Source: an uncultured Dehalococcoidia bacterium
GTDB taxonomy: Bacteria; Chloroflexota; Dehalococcoidia; Lucifugimonadales; JADFKI01
Reading direction: 5' to 3'
Length of the DNA stretch: 64,000 bases
Assembly (NCBI GenBank): GCA_958295865.1
Contig: CATQHF010000005.1
Span: 310,001-374,000 of the forward strand
Part shown: piece by piece, positions 7,713 through 16,895 of the stretch
Numbering within the stretch: position 1 is the stretch's first letter
How the letters are laid out: each line of letters starts with the position of its first letter
Position numbers and translations under genes: made by a program
Notes under the pieces: generated by a model
The model's input: only the letters and a program-made list of their open reading frames with translations
The model's database searches: none
Told to the model about the DNA's origin: nothing

Positions 7713-9446
7713 TCAACAGGAACCTATCCCAATCGCCTTTTCCAGCCTCACCAACCCGCCTTTAAGCCTTGAGGGACTCAACCAGCAGTCACCCAAAACC
7801 CCATTTTGCTTCATAATCTCGATGCTGGACACCAGCATAGGAACTTTCCAGGTACCATCACTCCGCCCACCAAAGTTCCTTGCCGCAAACGACGCAAGGC
7901 GTCCCGCAGCCGCTGCGTCCATGAATACCAAAAGCAGCACTGGACGCCGACAAAAATCGCGCTGTGTGTCAAGCACTCCATAGTAATTCCGATAGCGCAG
8001 AAGTCTGCCTTTCATATAGTCAGGCGTTGTCGCTCTCTCTTCGTACTCCAGCAGCAAGGGCAGCTCCCGTCCTCTAAAATCTAGCAACCCCGTCGCGTCT
8101 GGCCTAACGCCGCCCCTCCGGTTGTTATATCGGAACCATCTCTCCCACCGATGCGGAGGCAGTGCCTCCAGCAGCTCCCAATCGTCTGATTGTCTGCACT
8201 CCGTCGCCAGAAGCGATAAGAAGCGATACACTCCATCTGTGTGCCTCAGCTCTCGCGCCAGCACGCGCAACTTCGATCCTCGGACATAAAACCCTTCTAT
8301 ACCCAATCCAGCGTCGCCTTCCGAATTCGCATGAACAGCCCAGAACTTAACCAAGTCCGAAAACCTTGTGCGGTCCCTCCAAGCCAAGTGTCTCAGTCCG
8401 TCCACACTGAGAGCCATACGCGCCCCGTTCTCTCTTCTCACTTCCGGCGTCGTGCCTACTCTGAATCTCGCCGCAAGCCCAAGCCGTGTCAGCTGCGCGG
8501 CTCCGGCCCGAATGCGCTCCGGAGATATGCCCAAGAAGTTCGACATGTCCGTTTCCCGCATCAACGGCCAGTCCGCCAAAACATCGAGCATCCTCGCGGC
8601 GGGTTCCACCAGATTGCAGGAGACCAAATCCCCGGCACTTCCATTGACGGCGTCGTGCGGCATGGAGACGCGCTTAGGTCTGGGCGAAGCGGCTGGCGGC
8701 AACCGTTTCACGGTGCCTTCTATCACTCCCCTTAGCGGAAAGGCAGCGTCCGGTCGGTAGAAATGGCTGCGCCATAGGGCATCGCCGGGCGCGCCGTTCA
8801 GCACAGCCTCTTCCTCAGATACCGACAGGTTAAGCGTCTTGCCTCGCATCCATTCGAGGATGCCGTGAGCCTCGATAGGACCGGGCACGACAGTCAGCGC
8901 CGCAAAGAGAAAATTGCGCCGGTTCATCTCCAACAGACTTCCCAGCCTGCTGAACATCCCGCGTCGCGGAAGCGCCGAGCCGAAACGCGCCATCCCAATG
9001 GTTCGTCCATCCGGGAGGATCATCAGCGCATCGAGAGGCCCCGAGCGCTCCCAGCGCCACATCAGCCGCCCCTCGTAACGCATCGAGGCGTCCCGCGCTA
9101 TCCGATAGAGGATCGCCACAGTGTCCATACGCCGAAGCAACGACCGCCGCCATTCGGTGGACAACGGAAAGCGCCGAAGCGCATCATCTATATCAATCCT
9201 CTCAAGCTCTGCCAGTCTCTCCATGCCCTTGCGTTTCAAATGCCACCGCCGCATCCGAGACCTTTCGTTCAGCGAGTGTTTCACAGAGGAGACGAAGCCG
9301 GCGCGCTCAAGGCGATGAAGCGCGTTCAGCGCCGTCCTCTCCGCCAAGGAAGCCACCGCCGCAAGTTCCCGCCGCTCCAAGAACGGCATCCTTGCCAATG
9401 CCCTAATCGTCAGATCGTCGCTCGAATACGCCGGCGCTGAAGCCAT
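7713..9446 (-). CDS. Replication-relaxation-like protein, relaxase candidate
   Basis: A 577-residue protein. The N terminus (about 10-75) is a winged helix (RALARMPFLERRELAAVASL, then LHRLERAGFV). A second winged-helix-like stretch lies near 290-350. The C-terminal half has PDATGLLDFRGRELPLLLEY followed by a Lys/Arg helix, which resembles the acidic-hydrophobic core and layout of replication-relaxation family proteins (Pfam Replic_Relax), found beside coupling ATPases in monoderm plasmids. No classical relaxase (HUH histidine triad) is in the window, so this is the likeliest DNA-processing protein for transfer. The assignment is by layout, not by an invariant motif. It is 16 bases downstream of the coupling-protein gene. 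Confidence 0.5.
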   Translation of the reverse strand: MASAPAYSSDDLTIRALARMPFLERRELAAVASLAERTALNALHRLERAGFVSSVKHSLNERSRMRRWHLKRKGMERLAELERIDIDDALRRFPLSTEWRRSLLRRMDTVAILYRIARDASMRYEGRLMWRWERSGPLDALMILPDGRTIGMARFGSALPRRGMFSRLGSLLEMNRRNFLFAALTVVPGPIEAHGILEWMRGKTLNLSVSEEEAVLNGAPGDALWRSHFYRPDAAFPLRGVIEGTVKRLPPAASPRPKRVSMPHDAVNGSAGDLVSCNLVEPAARMLDVLADWPLMRETDMSNFLGISPERIRAGAAQLTRLGLAARFRVGTTPEVRRENGARMALSVDGLRHLAWRDRTRFSDLVKFWAVHANSEGDAGLGIEGFYVRGSKLRVLARELRHTDGVYRFLSLLATECRQSDDWELLEALPPHRWERWFRYNNRRGGVRPDATGLLDFRGRELPLLLEYEERATTPDYMKGRLLRYRNYYGVLDTQRDFCRRPVLLLVFMDAAAAGRLASFAARNFGGRSDGTWKVPMLVSSIEIMKQNGVLGDCWLSPSRLKGGLVRLEKAIGIGSC

Positions 9447-9462
9447 CTTGAATTATGCTCTG

Positions 9463-12186
9463 CTAGTCCGCAGCCTCACGACCGGCATCGGAATCATCGC
9501 CATTCTCACCATTGCCCGCTGTCGCCTCAGAAGCTGGAGAGCCGCCTGAATCTCTCCTTCGCTTACGCCGCCTACGCTTGCCGCCCCTGTCGGACTTAGC
9601 TCCTTGTCCAAAGTCCAACCCTCTGTCCCTCCCGGCCCCTGTCAGCTTGTCGCGGTAGTCCTGCACCTGGTCATCCATATATTGGGCTTGTTCACGCGCG
9701 ACCTCGGCAGTCGGTCTTGTGTAAGCGTCCGACGCCCTCCGAATCGCCTCCGCAGTTTCAGGCGCGCCCGGCAACGGCGGCAGCAACCGCATCGAGAAAT
9801 ACGCAGCGCGCGCGCCGCCAACGTTCAGCCTGCCATAGCAGTTATGCGTGGGAAGCCCGGTTATGTCTTCCTCGTCGAGACGCTCAGCGTCAAGCTCCGG
9901 CAGAAGGCGCTGCGCGTCCACCGCGTTCACCTGGAAAACGCACAAACAACCTACGTTCGACAGCAGCGAGTCACGCATCGTAGGCGATAAGTCGTCAAGC
10001 TTGGACAAGCTCTGCGTAGCCAACACCAGGGAGCCGCCGAACTTGCCGAGTTCCGACAGCATCGCTTCATAGCGAACGCCCGGAATCGACTGCATCTCAT
10101 CAACCACGACCACTACCCCACCACGCTCGGACGCGGCCTTCTCACCTTGCTGTCTGACCACCGACTCCACCAAGTTCAGCATCGCCGCTCCCACGAGCGC
10201 GGCGACATCCTGTCCCACCGTACCTTGGTCTGTGCTGACCAACAGCACTCCACCTTCCCTGATCACATCCGCCACATCGAGGGTGCAGCTGCGCTGCCCA
10301 AGTATGTTGCGCGCGGAAGCCGAAGCTGCATAGTAAGCCAACCTGGTCTGCACCGGCGCGACGGAGTCGGCGAGATACTCCGAGCGCCAATTGCCAAAGT
10401 CGCTTTGCCACCAGTCAAGAATGTACGGGTCCTCCACGCGCCTCAGCGCTTCGTTGCGGAACTCTTCTTCCGTCAGCATAAGCCGCGCGTCCAACAGCGT
10501 GTACTGCTCATCCCTCGGCAGTGTGCGATTCGCCTCGTAGAGTGCCTTTAGCGTATGTTCGAGAATCGCCTGCATCCGACTGCCCCACTGATCCCAAAGG
10601 CCGTGCGCCACGCGCACTACCGTGTCCACCGTAGTGTCGCGTTCTCGGAAGACATGCACATCCAGCAGATTGATGCCACAACTGAATTCCTTGTCCCCAA
10701 GATCAATCAGTCGCACCTCCTTTCCGAGTCCGTCCGGCACGCGTTCAAGTATGCCTTGCACGAGATCCGCGTGGGGGTCCACCACTACGACCGCCTCACT
10801 GCCTCGTCCCGCCGCCTTCTCCAGCATTCTGTTCCCCACGACATGCGACATCAGCGTCGACTTGCCCATACGTGTCCTGGCGACATATAGATGATGCCGC
10901 CGCATCGCCTCTGACGGGAAGCGCACGATGCGTCCGCCGCCATCCCCAAAGTTTTCCTCGCCCACCGGAGCACCCCTGCTTAGCGCTTCCGGCATTGGAA
11001 GACGTCTGCTGCCCGCGCGATTCAATCCGTCCACTTTGGCCGACTCTCCCGGCAAATGCCAGAGCGCCGCCGCCTCGCGCACCCCCACGACGCCATTGCC
11101 ACTTTCGTCCCTTGGACTGAACATGCTCCGTTTTTGTTCACCCGATTTGAACGCCAGAAGTCCGTCAGTTGAATCTGCCTTGCCCACTTCCGTCAGGTCG
11201 CCCACCGCGAAGCGGCATCCGAGAGGGTTGTCGAAACTCCGGTACGCCCCCACCACAGGCTCAAGCAGCTCGCGAGCTCGAGCAGAGCTTCCTTCTCCGG
11301 CTATGACCGCAAAGAGATGCACTTCAAGCCTGAATGCCGAACCGGAGACTCGCATAGCGACCTGCTGAGGATCGTAATACTCCTGCGGCCTCTTTTTCTT
11401 GAACACTCCGAACTTCCATAGGACATAGGCCACCAGTCCCACCAACGCTATCCCCGCAGCGGAATACAAAGTCAGCTCCCAGATCCGACCGGATTGCCAC
11501 AGTTGCATCAGCCAGTAGCCCACCAGCAGTACGCCTACTCCGATTACCACTAGGGCAAGCAGTGTCTGACTGAAGGGATCGTTTCCTGTGTTGCCGTCGC
11601 TTTTCCCCACGCTTCCACCACCCGACGGTGTCCCTCCCCGCGCGCGCTCCTGCTGATGAGCCAGTCGTTCTGATTCCACAGCCTTCTGGTTCTCGCTTCC
11701 TGCCCCACTCATTGCGCGAGCGCGCCATGCTTCCGACCAGTCGTGATTCTTCTGGCTCAACAGAAGCCTAGAGACGACCCTTTCCCCCGGGCGCACCTCG
11801 CTCAGCAGGCCGCCCAGCATATCCACAAACGGGTCAGAGCCATGATCGAGGATTCCCGTGTCATCATAGACCTGCAGAGGAAGCCATTCATCACCGTCGG
11901 GCCGCAAGTTCTGTGTCCAAACCCTGCTGCCATACCCGAAATACATCGGATCGCAGTCGTCCTCAACATATTCCAGTTCCACTTCCGGGTAGTGCGACCG
12001 CAGCTGCTGGGCAACTCTATCCGCTTGTTCGCTTCTTATCAGCATCGATAGTCCGCTATGCTCCGCAGCAAGTTCCAGACTGAACGGCTTCTCGGCATCG
12101 AGCGACTCCAACAGGTTCTCGAAACTCAACAGCGTATGCTCGCCAAGGCGCGGCGGCTTGACTCGCACCAAAGTTCCCTCTGCCAT
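9463..12186 (-). CDS. VirD4/TraD-type coupling ATPase
   Basis: A 907-residue protein that would link the DNA-relaxase complex to the secretion channel and pump DNA. The N-terminal domain (1-200) is followed by two membrane helices (about 208-230 and 238-257), then the motor domain: Walker A RTRMGKST at 437-444, a VVVVDPHAD motif at 466-473 and Walker B VVVVVDEMQS at 691-700, followed by the LVLATQSLSKL segment common to conjugation ATPases. The C-terminal tail is very basic ([15 protein letters not shown]) then acidic, perhaps for contact with DNA or partners. It is longer than typical VirD4 (about 650) because of the N-terminal part. It is the central transfer gene, between the relaxase candidate and VirB4. 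Confidence 0.85.
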   Translation of the reverse strand: MAEGTLVRVKPPRLGEHTLLSFENLLESLDAEKPFSLELAAEHSGLSMLIRSEQADRVAQQLRSHYPEVELEYVEDDCDPMYFGYGSRVWTQNLRPDGDEWLPLQVYDDTGILDHGSDPFVDMLGGLLSEVRPGERVVSRLLLSQKNHDWSEAWRARAMSGAGSENQKAVESERLAHQQERARGGTPSGGGSVGKSDGNTGNDPFSQTLLALVVIGVGVLLVGYWLMQLWQSGRIWELTLYSAAGIALVGLVAYVLWKFGVFKKKRPQEYYDPQQVAMRVSGSAFRLEVHLFAVIAGEGSSARARELLEPVVGAYRSFDNPLGCRFAVGDLTEVGKADSTDGLLAFKSGEQKRSMFSPRDESGNGVVGVREAAALWHLPGESAKVDGLNRAGSRRLPMPEALSRGAPVGEENFGDGGGRIVRFPSEAMRRHHLYVARTRMGKSTLMSHVVGNRMLEKAAGRGSEAVVVVDPHADLVQGILERVPDGLGKEVRLIDLGDKEFSCGINLLDVHVFRERDTTVDTVVRVAHGLWDQWGSRMQAILEHTLKALYEANRTLPRDEQYTLLDARLMLTEEEFRNEALRRVEDPYILDWWQSDFGNWRSEYLADSVAPVQTRLAYYAASASARNILGQRSCTLDVADVIREGGVLLVSTDQGTVGQDVAALVGAAMLNLVESVVRQQGEKAASERGGVVVVVDEMQSIPGVRYEAMLSELGKFGGSLVLATQSLSKLDDLSPTMRDSLLSNVGCLCVFQVNAVDAQRLLPELDAERLDEEDITGLPTHNCYGRLNVGGARAAYFSMRLLPPLPGAPETAEAIRRASDAYTRPTAEVAREQAQYMDDQVQDYRDKLTGAGRDRGLDFGQGAKSDRGGKRRRRKRRRDSGGSPASEATAGNGENGDDSDAGREAAD

Positions 12187-12187
12187 C

Positions 12188-12403
12188 TTATGAAGCCTCC
12201 CATCCTATTCTTTCGCTGCTGCTGCCTTCCTCACGAATCTCTTCGTTCCCATAGAGAACGTGTTTCCCGAAGAAGTGACTTTGCATCGCCTGTTTCAGAA
12301 CATTGAAATACGACGACTCCAATCGATACCCACAAGGCTCACATTTCATCTTGTAGATTACGCGCTCCTCGCTATCCGGAGATGCCCTACCGATTCGAGA
12401 CAT
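12188..12403 (-). CDS. Small zinc-binding protein, DUF1059-like
   Basis: A 71-residue protein starting MSRIGRASPDSEERVIYKMK. A C-x2-C pair (CEPCGYRLESS) is followed by H-x4-H (HFFGKHV), the spacing seen in small DUF1059-type metal-binding proteins. The ATG at 12403 has a GGAG about nine bases upstream; the frame extends further to 12487 without support. Its stop nearly touches the start of the coupling protein, so the two are probably translated together. Confidence 0.55.
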   Translation of the reverse strand: MSRIGRASPDSEERVIYKMKCEPCGYRLESSYFNVLKQAMQSHFFGKHVLYGNEEIREEGSSSERIGWEAS

Positions 12404-12505
12404 GAAACCCCGCTCCCTCCGGCTTACCCCGCAGAGACATAGAGAGCGAAGAATGAATGTCATCCTCAACCGCCATCGGTCTGACATTCCCGCTTATTGC
12501 TCCCT

Positions 12506-12691
12506 CTACCACGTGATGAAAAGCAGCGCCGCGAAGACGACAGCGCACGCTGCCGCAAGCCACATCGAAGTGCGAATCGCGGCGATCCGACGGCTTTTGA
12601 CGCAAACCTCACATGCCGCCGCGTCTCTGAGATGCATGCACTCGTCAGGCTCCCGTTTCCCTGATTTTCTACCATCAGAAGGTTGCGTCAT
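12506..12691 (-). CDS. Tail-anchored small Cys/His protein
   Basis: A 61-residue protein starting MTQPSDGRKSGKREPDECMH. C-x-H and C-x2-C residues (DECMH ... ACEVCVK) could bind a metal. The last 18 residues (MWLAAACAVVFAALLFIT) form a single membrane segment ending at the C terminus. A GGGAG site lies nine bases before the ATG. No family is recognised. It sits between VirB4 and the coupling protein, which suggests a membrane accessory of the transfer machine. Confidence 0.5.
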   Translation of the reverse strand: MTQPSDGRKSGKREPDECMHLRDAAACEVCVKSRRIAAIRTSMWLAAACAVVFAALLFITW

Positions 12692-12726
12692 ATCTACAGC
12701 TCCCTGGATGTTCCTTGAATAGCGCC

Positions 12727-15168
12727 TCAATGCGCTCCGGCTTCCCACTTGATAATCTCAGCCTCCACTCCTGAAGCCTCGATTTCGATCGTGTAGCGCC
12801 CCGTAGGCGTAATCAGAAGCCCCTGTCCAGTGGGATAGGAAGTCAACTGTGCGGCGGTGTCTCGCGGCAACTGGAAGGTGTCGGCAATCGTCTCCACAAC
12901 AGCCGCGTCCTGCCTCAGCAACAGCTTGTAGCTGGCATTCTGTATCAGAGCCCTTCCACTGTTGCCGCGCACCCCCTCGCTCTCGTTCACGGCAAGCAGG
13001 TCGTTGACGTCCTGTGTGATGCTGGTCAAGCCGAGATCATGCTTTCGCGCGCGCTTCGCGGTGTTCATCATGAAGCCGGCTCCTTCCGGGTCCTGGATTA
13101 TCGCCCAAACCTCATCCACGACAAGCCTGCGCGGCCGTGGGTCGCGCGCCGCCATCGTCCAGACCGTCTCCGTGCATACCATACCCGCGGCAGCGCGCAT
13201 CTCGGACTCGATCAGTCGCAGGTTGAAGACCGTTATCGGCGGCTCATCCGCGAGAAGATCCGTTCCCTCGTCGGATAGCAAGTAACGCATACTGCCCGAG
13301 TAGAAAGGGCTGACCATCGCGGCCAGAGCAGGCTCCGTCGCCTTAAGATGAGCGTAAAGCCCCGACCAGTTACCCTGCTCCCCATCCGCCGTTGCCCTCT
13401 CGTAGTAGGTCGTCATCGCATTGTCGAGGCTCGCGGACAGAGTCGCATCAAGCCTCTGCCCTATCATCACCTGTAAGAGTTTGACCAGATTCTGAATTCG
13501 CTCCATCAGCTCAGTACCCGTCTCAGTGACAACAAAGGGATTCATTCCCTGTCCGGGAACACCCGGCGTCAGAACACGCCCGCCCGCCGCTATCGCGCTA
13601 TCGACATACTCTCCCTCCGGATCGACTATGTACGCTCGAACCCCACGAGTCAGCTCACGCACCAAAGCCAGCTTCGCGCTGAAGCTCTTGCCCGCTCCCG
13701 ATGTCGCCAGGATAGCCATGTTCATATTCTGCGCCACCGGAGAATTGAACATGTCATAAGTTACGAGGCTCCGGGCGTTCACGTCCACGCCCACGAGGGT
13801 TCCCTCCCTAGTGTCGAGGTCGGGCGGGCTGAACGGAAACAGCAGTGCGACTGTGGTGGTGTTCACCACCGTCCAGTGCCGCAGCGGGTTCTCGCAGAGC
13901 GGCATCGTGGCGCGAAGCGCCTTTCCCTGCACCCTAGACAGCTCATCGACCTGCGCCATCACGGAAGTGAAGACCGAGCGCAGCACCGTGACATACTCTT
14001 CGAGCTTCCGCTCCGAAGGCGCGTGAACCGTGACCATGAAGCAGACGTTGAACATCCTCTCCACGCCACGCATCACCGCTCCGCGCATCCGGATGATGTC
14101 GTCCAGCGCTATCTTCTCCTTCTCGTCGACGATACCCTTCCGCTTCATCTGTATGGTTGCGGACGCCTGCATCTTCGTGAGCTGACTTTGCAGATTGGAC
14201 AGCGCCTGCGTCGACGGTATCGGCGATACATGAACCGACAGGTCCATCGGTATCCCCATCGTCAGAATGGACTCCAGAAACCCGACGGTCATTATCCGGG
14301 GAAACACCTTGAGCCATAGGGTTCTTCGATAGTCCCCGTTGTCGCTAACCACGTGCGTCGCCTCTGTGCGATACCGCAGCATTTCTTGCTCCGGCAGGTC
14401 AGCCGGAGCCTGTCCGAAAGCGCAACTCAACATGAATATGTGCAGCGCCCGATCGCTCAGAATGCCGGCCGTCAACTGCACCCGACTTATGGCCGCCATC
14501 ACATCATCCATTCGCTCCTCGTCGCAGATGATATAGAAGCGCCTGTCCATCAGCCCTTCTGCGTTTTCCTTGTCGCCCAGCATCACATCGAGCGACTCCG
14601 CCGCTTCGGCAAGCCTTTCGCTCAACCCTTCTCCACGCTGCGCTCGCATCTTCGCGCGAAACTCGTTCAGCCGCGGTGAGTGCTGTCGTATGAGAAACTG
14701 GACATGTCCTTGCAAGGAGTTCAAAGCGCCGGCGAAACTTGCTACGGACGGATGGTCTATCTCCTTGCCCTTGATCTGGAAAACCGCCATCCTGCGCCCA
14801 TCGGAACTCACGAGCCGGTTGCCTTGCTCGATGTGCGTGTAGCCGAAGTATTCACTCAGCGTAGGCGCTTCTTCAAATGCCTCATCAGGCCATTCTTGAA
14901 GGCGCTCGGCCTCCCGCAGCCGTTCTTCTTCATCCGGGTCGATGAACGCGGGGATGACTCCGTCGTCAGCCGCGACTCGTCGACTAGGCCCGCGCAGGCG
15001 TCCCACTATGCCGGTCGCGCCTCTAGCCACTGCGCCGGCCGCCGCCTTCACGCCACCCGCGCCCTTTCGCAGCCGGCCGTCGCGCCAGGACTCCTCGGCG
15101 TCCTCGCCCCGTTCGACGACGACTCCGGCTTGCTCTCGTTCGATGCGCTCATCAGTAGCGACTGCCAT
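12727..15168 (-). CDS. virB4: VirB4-family conjugation ATPase
   Basis: An 813-residue cytoplasmic ATPase that energises assembly of the type IV secretion system. The N-terminal part (100-450) matches the VirB4/TraC layout; the motor has Walker A ATSGAGKSF at 488-496 and Walker B RRLVVDEVWAI at 680-690, followed by the LGLTSITQDVNDLL segment and a QNASYKLLLRQ motif typical of VirB4. The first 70 residues are basic and variable. This is one of the safest calls in the element. The next gene downstream is the tail-anchored small protein. Confidence 0.9.
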   Translation of the reverse strand: MAVATDERIEREQAGVVVERGEDAEESWRDGRLRKGAGGVKAAAGAVARGATGIVGRLRGPSRRVAADDGVIPAFIDPDEEERLREAERLQEWPDEAFEEAPTLSEYFGYTHIEQGNRLVSSDGRRMAVFQIKGKEIDHPSVASFAGALNSLQGHVQFLIRQHSPRLNEFRAKMRAQRGEGLSERLAEAAESLDVMLGDKENAEGLMDRRFYIICDEERMDDVMAAISRVQLTAGILSDRALHIFMLSCAFGQAPADLPEQEMLRYRTEATHVVSDNGDYRRTLWLKVFPRIMTVGFLESILTMGIPMDLSVHVSPIPSTQALSNLQSQLTKMQASATIQMKRKGIVDEKEKIALDDIIRMRGAVMRGVERMFNVCFMVTVHAPSERKLEEYVTVLRSVFTSVMAQVDELSRVQGKALRATMPLCENPLRHWTVVNTTTVALLFPFSPPDLDTREGTLVGVDVNARSLVTYDMFNSPVAQNMNMAILATSGAGKSFSAKLALVRELTRGVRAYIVDPEGEYVDSAIAAGGRVLTPGVPGQGMNPFVVTETGTELMERIQNLVKLLQVMIGQRLDATLSASLDNAMTTYYERATADGEQGNWSGLYAHLKATEPALAAMVSPFYSGSMRYLLSDEGTDLLADEPPITVFNLRLIESEMRAAAGMVCTETVWTMAARDPRPRRLVVDEVWAIIQDPEGAGFMMNTAKRARKHDLGLTSITQDVNDLLAVNESEGVRGNSGRALIQNASYKLLLRQDAAVVETIADTFQLPRDTAAQLTSYPTGQGLLITPTGRYTIEIEASGVEAEIIKWEAGAH

Positions 15169-15222
15169 ATTGACTCTCCCTTTGCAGTGCCTTTCAAGTT
15201 CGACCTTATTTCAGGCGTAGTT

Positions 15223-15729
15223 CTAAATTCGTTGTCCCGCGTACTTCAATCGCAGTCGACAGACAGTCCAAATTAGCGCATTAATGAACCCTTGCATCAG
15301 CTTGAACCCCCAGTGGCACGACAAGACCGGTATTCCCACACCGAGTGAAATGAACCATACCCAGTAGAACCACGGCTCCACGCCACTCCAGATGAACCAT
15401 TGGACATAAGGAGCTACACTTGTCCCTTCGGCGCTGCGCCCCAGCCAGTAAGCCACGAGAACTGACGAGAAGCCAAATCCTAGTCCCATGTAAGACAGTG
15501 CAACAAGAACCTTCCAGATATAGGAGAAAACCGCTTCCACAATCGGCAAGACATTGAAGACGATCGCTCCCCTTACCGGATGTTTCTTCGTAACACGAGC
15601 CACTCCACCATTCTCCATCCGCAATATCTCGTCCAGGTAGAGATTCGCGGTCTCTTTATCTTCCTCCGTCAAAGGGGAGTATTTTATCTCCCTTTTCAAT
15701 GCCCCTATTTCCTGCCCAATGCCAGCCAT
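15223..15729 (-). CDS. Membrane protein of the transfer region
   Basis: A 168-residue protein starting MAGIGQEIGALKREIKYSPL at 15729 with AGAAAGGGG upstream; the frame extends to 15837 without support. After a charged helix (residues 10-35) come about three membrane segments (PIVEAVFSYIWKVLVALSYM, then WFIWSG, then FYWVWFISLGVGIPVL) and a basic C terminus. No family is recognised. Its place between VirB4 and the pilin-like gene suggests a structural component of the secretion channel. Confidence 0.6.
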   Translation of the reverse strand: MAGIGQEIGALKREIKYSPLTEEDKETANLYLDEILRMENGGVARVTKKHPVRGAIVFNVLPIVEAVFSYIWKVLVALSYMGLGFGFSSVLVAYWLGRSAEGTSVAPYVQWFIWSGVEPWFYWVWFISLGVGIPVLSCHWGFKLMQGFINALIWTVCRLRLKYAGQRI

Positions 15730-15823
15730 AGCAAACCCCTTTCTTCCAATTCTTCCCCAACTACACAGCGCAATTTGCGGCATCCGCCTTGTCAGTGTGC
15801 CAAATGAAATCAGCGCGCCCGGT

Positions 15824-16408
15824 TTAATCCCATACATCCGGATTCAGATAACGCTCGAAGTTGTAGCGCATCGTCGTATAGATGAGCGTCGCGAACACAT
15901 AGGCCATAAAGACGATCAGCAGCCCCACCAGCGGGCTGGTTATCATGTTCCGCAGCGCTCCCGCTCGGTCTCCGCCAGCCGTCGAATCCACCACATGCAT
16001 CAGTCCGCCCCACGCCAGCGCCATCAGAGCGATGCCAACCGCCGCCCAGGTGACGGTTCCCACTGCCAATCCCACGCGGCATGACATCATCAGGAACAGC
16101 GAATTAACCTTGTCGGCGTCAGGCCCGTTCGTGAAGTGGTAGTAACACTTGGGCCGTCGCTCCGCTCCATATTCATACCTCTGTCCATAGTTCGTCGTAT
16201 ATGCCTGGTCAGCCCCGGTGTTGGCGTAGTCGGGAGCTGTGAACCAGAACAACTGGAATATATCCAGCCACGGACCGTCCACGCCTTCGGGCGACTGAGC
16301 ATGCGCCTGCGCCGGCTGAGCAAGCCCCGCTGCCGTCCATAGCAGCGCGGCGGATAAGATGCCGAATACGACGACTCGAAGGCGACGCTTACTTGTTGAT
16401 GCACTCAT
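15824..16408 (-). CDS. VirB2/TrbC-like two-helix membrane protein
   Basis: A 194-residue protein with a signal peptide (basic start, hydrophobic core FGILSAALLWTAAGLA, cleavage near AQAHA) and, in its C-terminal half, two hydrophobic helices (VGLAVGTVTWAAVGIALMAL and LVGLLIVFMAYVFATLIY) joined by a short polar turn (GGDRAGALRNMI). That helix-turn-helix hairpin with a basic turn is the VirB2/TrbC pilin layout. It is longer than classical pilins because of an extracytoplasmic part with two Cys. The ATG at 16408 has GGGAG upstream and overlaps the end of the preceding frame by 20 bases. Confidence 0.6.
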   Translation of the reverse strand: MSASTSKRRLRVVVFGILSAALLWTAAGLAQPAQAHAQSPEGVDGPWLDIFQLFWFTAPDYANTGADQAYTTNYGQRYEYGAERRPKCYYHFTNGPDADKVNSLFLMMSCRVGLAVGTVTWAAVGIALMALAWGGLMHVVDSTAGGDRAGALRNMITSPLVGLLIVFMAYVFATLIYTTMRYNFERYLNPDVWD

Positions 16409-16811
16409 AATCTCCCTCAGTCGGCGCGCCGTCCGCTCCGAATGGCTCTTCTTGCTCGGGTATCTTCAGCTTGCAGGCGAAAGCCCGCCGGCAACCACCG
16501 TAAGCCTCTCCTTTGCTGTTAGTCCCCGGCTCCACCCAGAGCCAGCCCGTCCAGCGTCCTAGGTCGTCTTGCGCGACGCCGGACCCGCAGTAGAGCGGCT
16601 TGCCATCCCACAGTCCTACGACACGACCTTCCTCATAGTAGTCCGGCTCGCGCACCTCGCCTGGCTCCGGCGTTGGATCCACATACACCAGCTTCTTATA
16701 CGGCCTGTCGAAGGTGACCAGCATCTTCTCGAAGAGAAACTGCTGCGTAAATACGAGCTCCACATCCGAATCCTTGGAGTTTTGCAGATACTCTCTGTCC
16801 GCGGAATCCAC
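16389..16811 (-). CDS. Extracellular domain downstream of an in-frame TGA
   Basis: The frame reads from a GTG at 16811 with no ribosome binding site. It is in the same reading frame as the PrgI-like gene (16896-18650): only one TGA (16896-16898) and 28 open codons, rich in Ser and Cys, separate them. So this may be the C-terminal part of a 753-residue protein cut by a nonsense mutation, or made by readthrough. It contains the Cys...W-x-W...Cys module (C75, W90, W92, C107; RWTGWLWVEPG). No other domain is recognised. A separate gene with a weak start is possible but less likely. Confidence 0.5.
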   Translation of the reverse strand: MDSADREYLQNSKDSDVELVFTQQFLFEKMLVTFDRPYKKLVYVDPTPEPGEVREPDYYEEGRVVGLWDGKPLYCGSGVAQDDLGRWTGWLWVEPGTNSKGEAYGGCRRAFACKLKIPEQEEPFGADGAPTEGDYECINK

Positions 16812-16895
16812 ACGGTAGTGAGGGTCCCAATACTTGAAGTATCTGCTTTGGGAACGAGAACTACAGCTGCAGCTGCACGAGCCGCTTTCTTTCTT

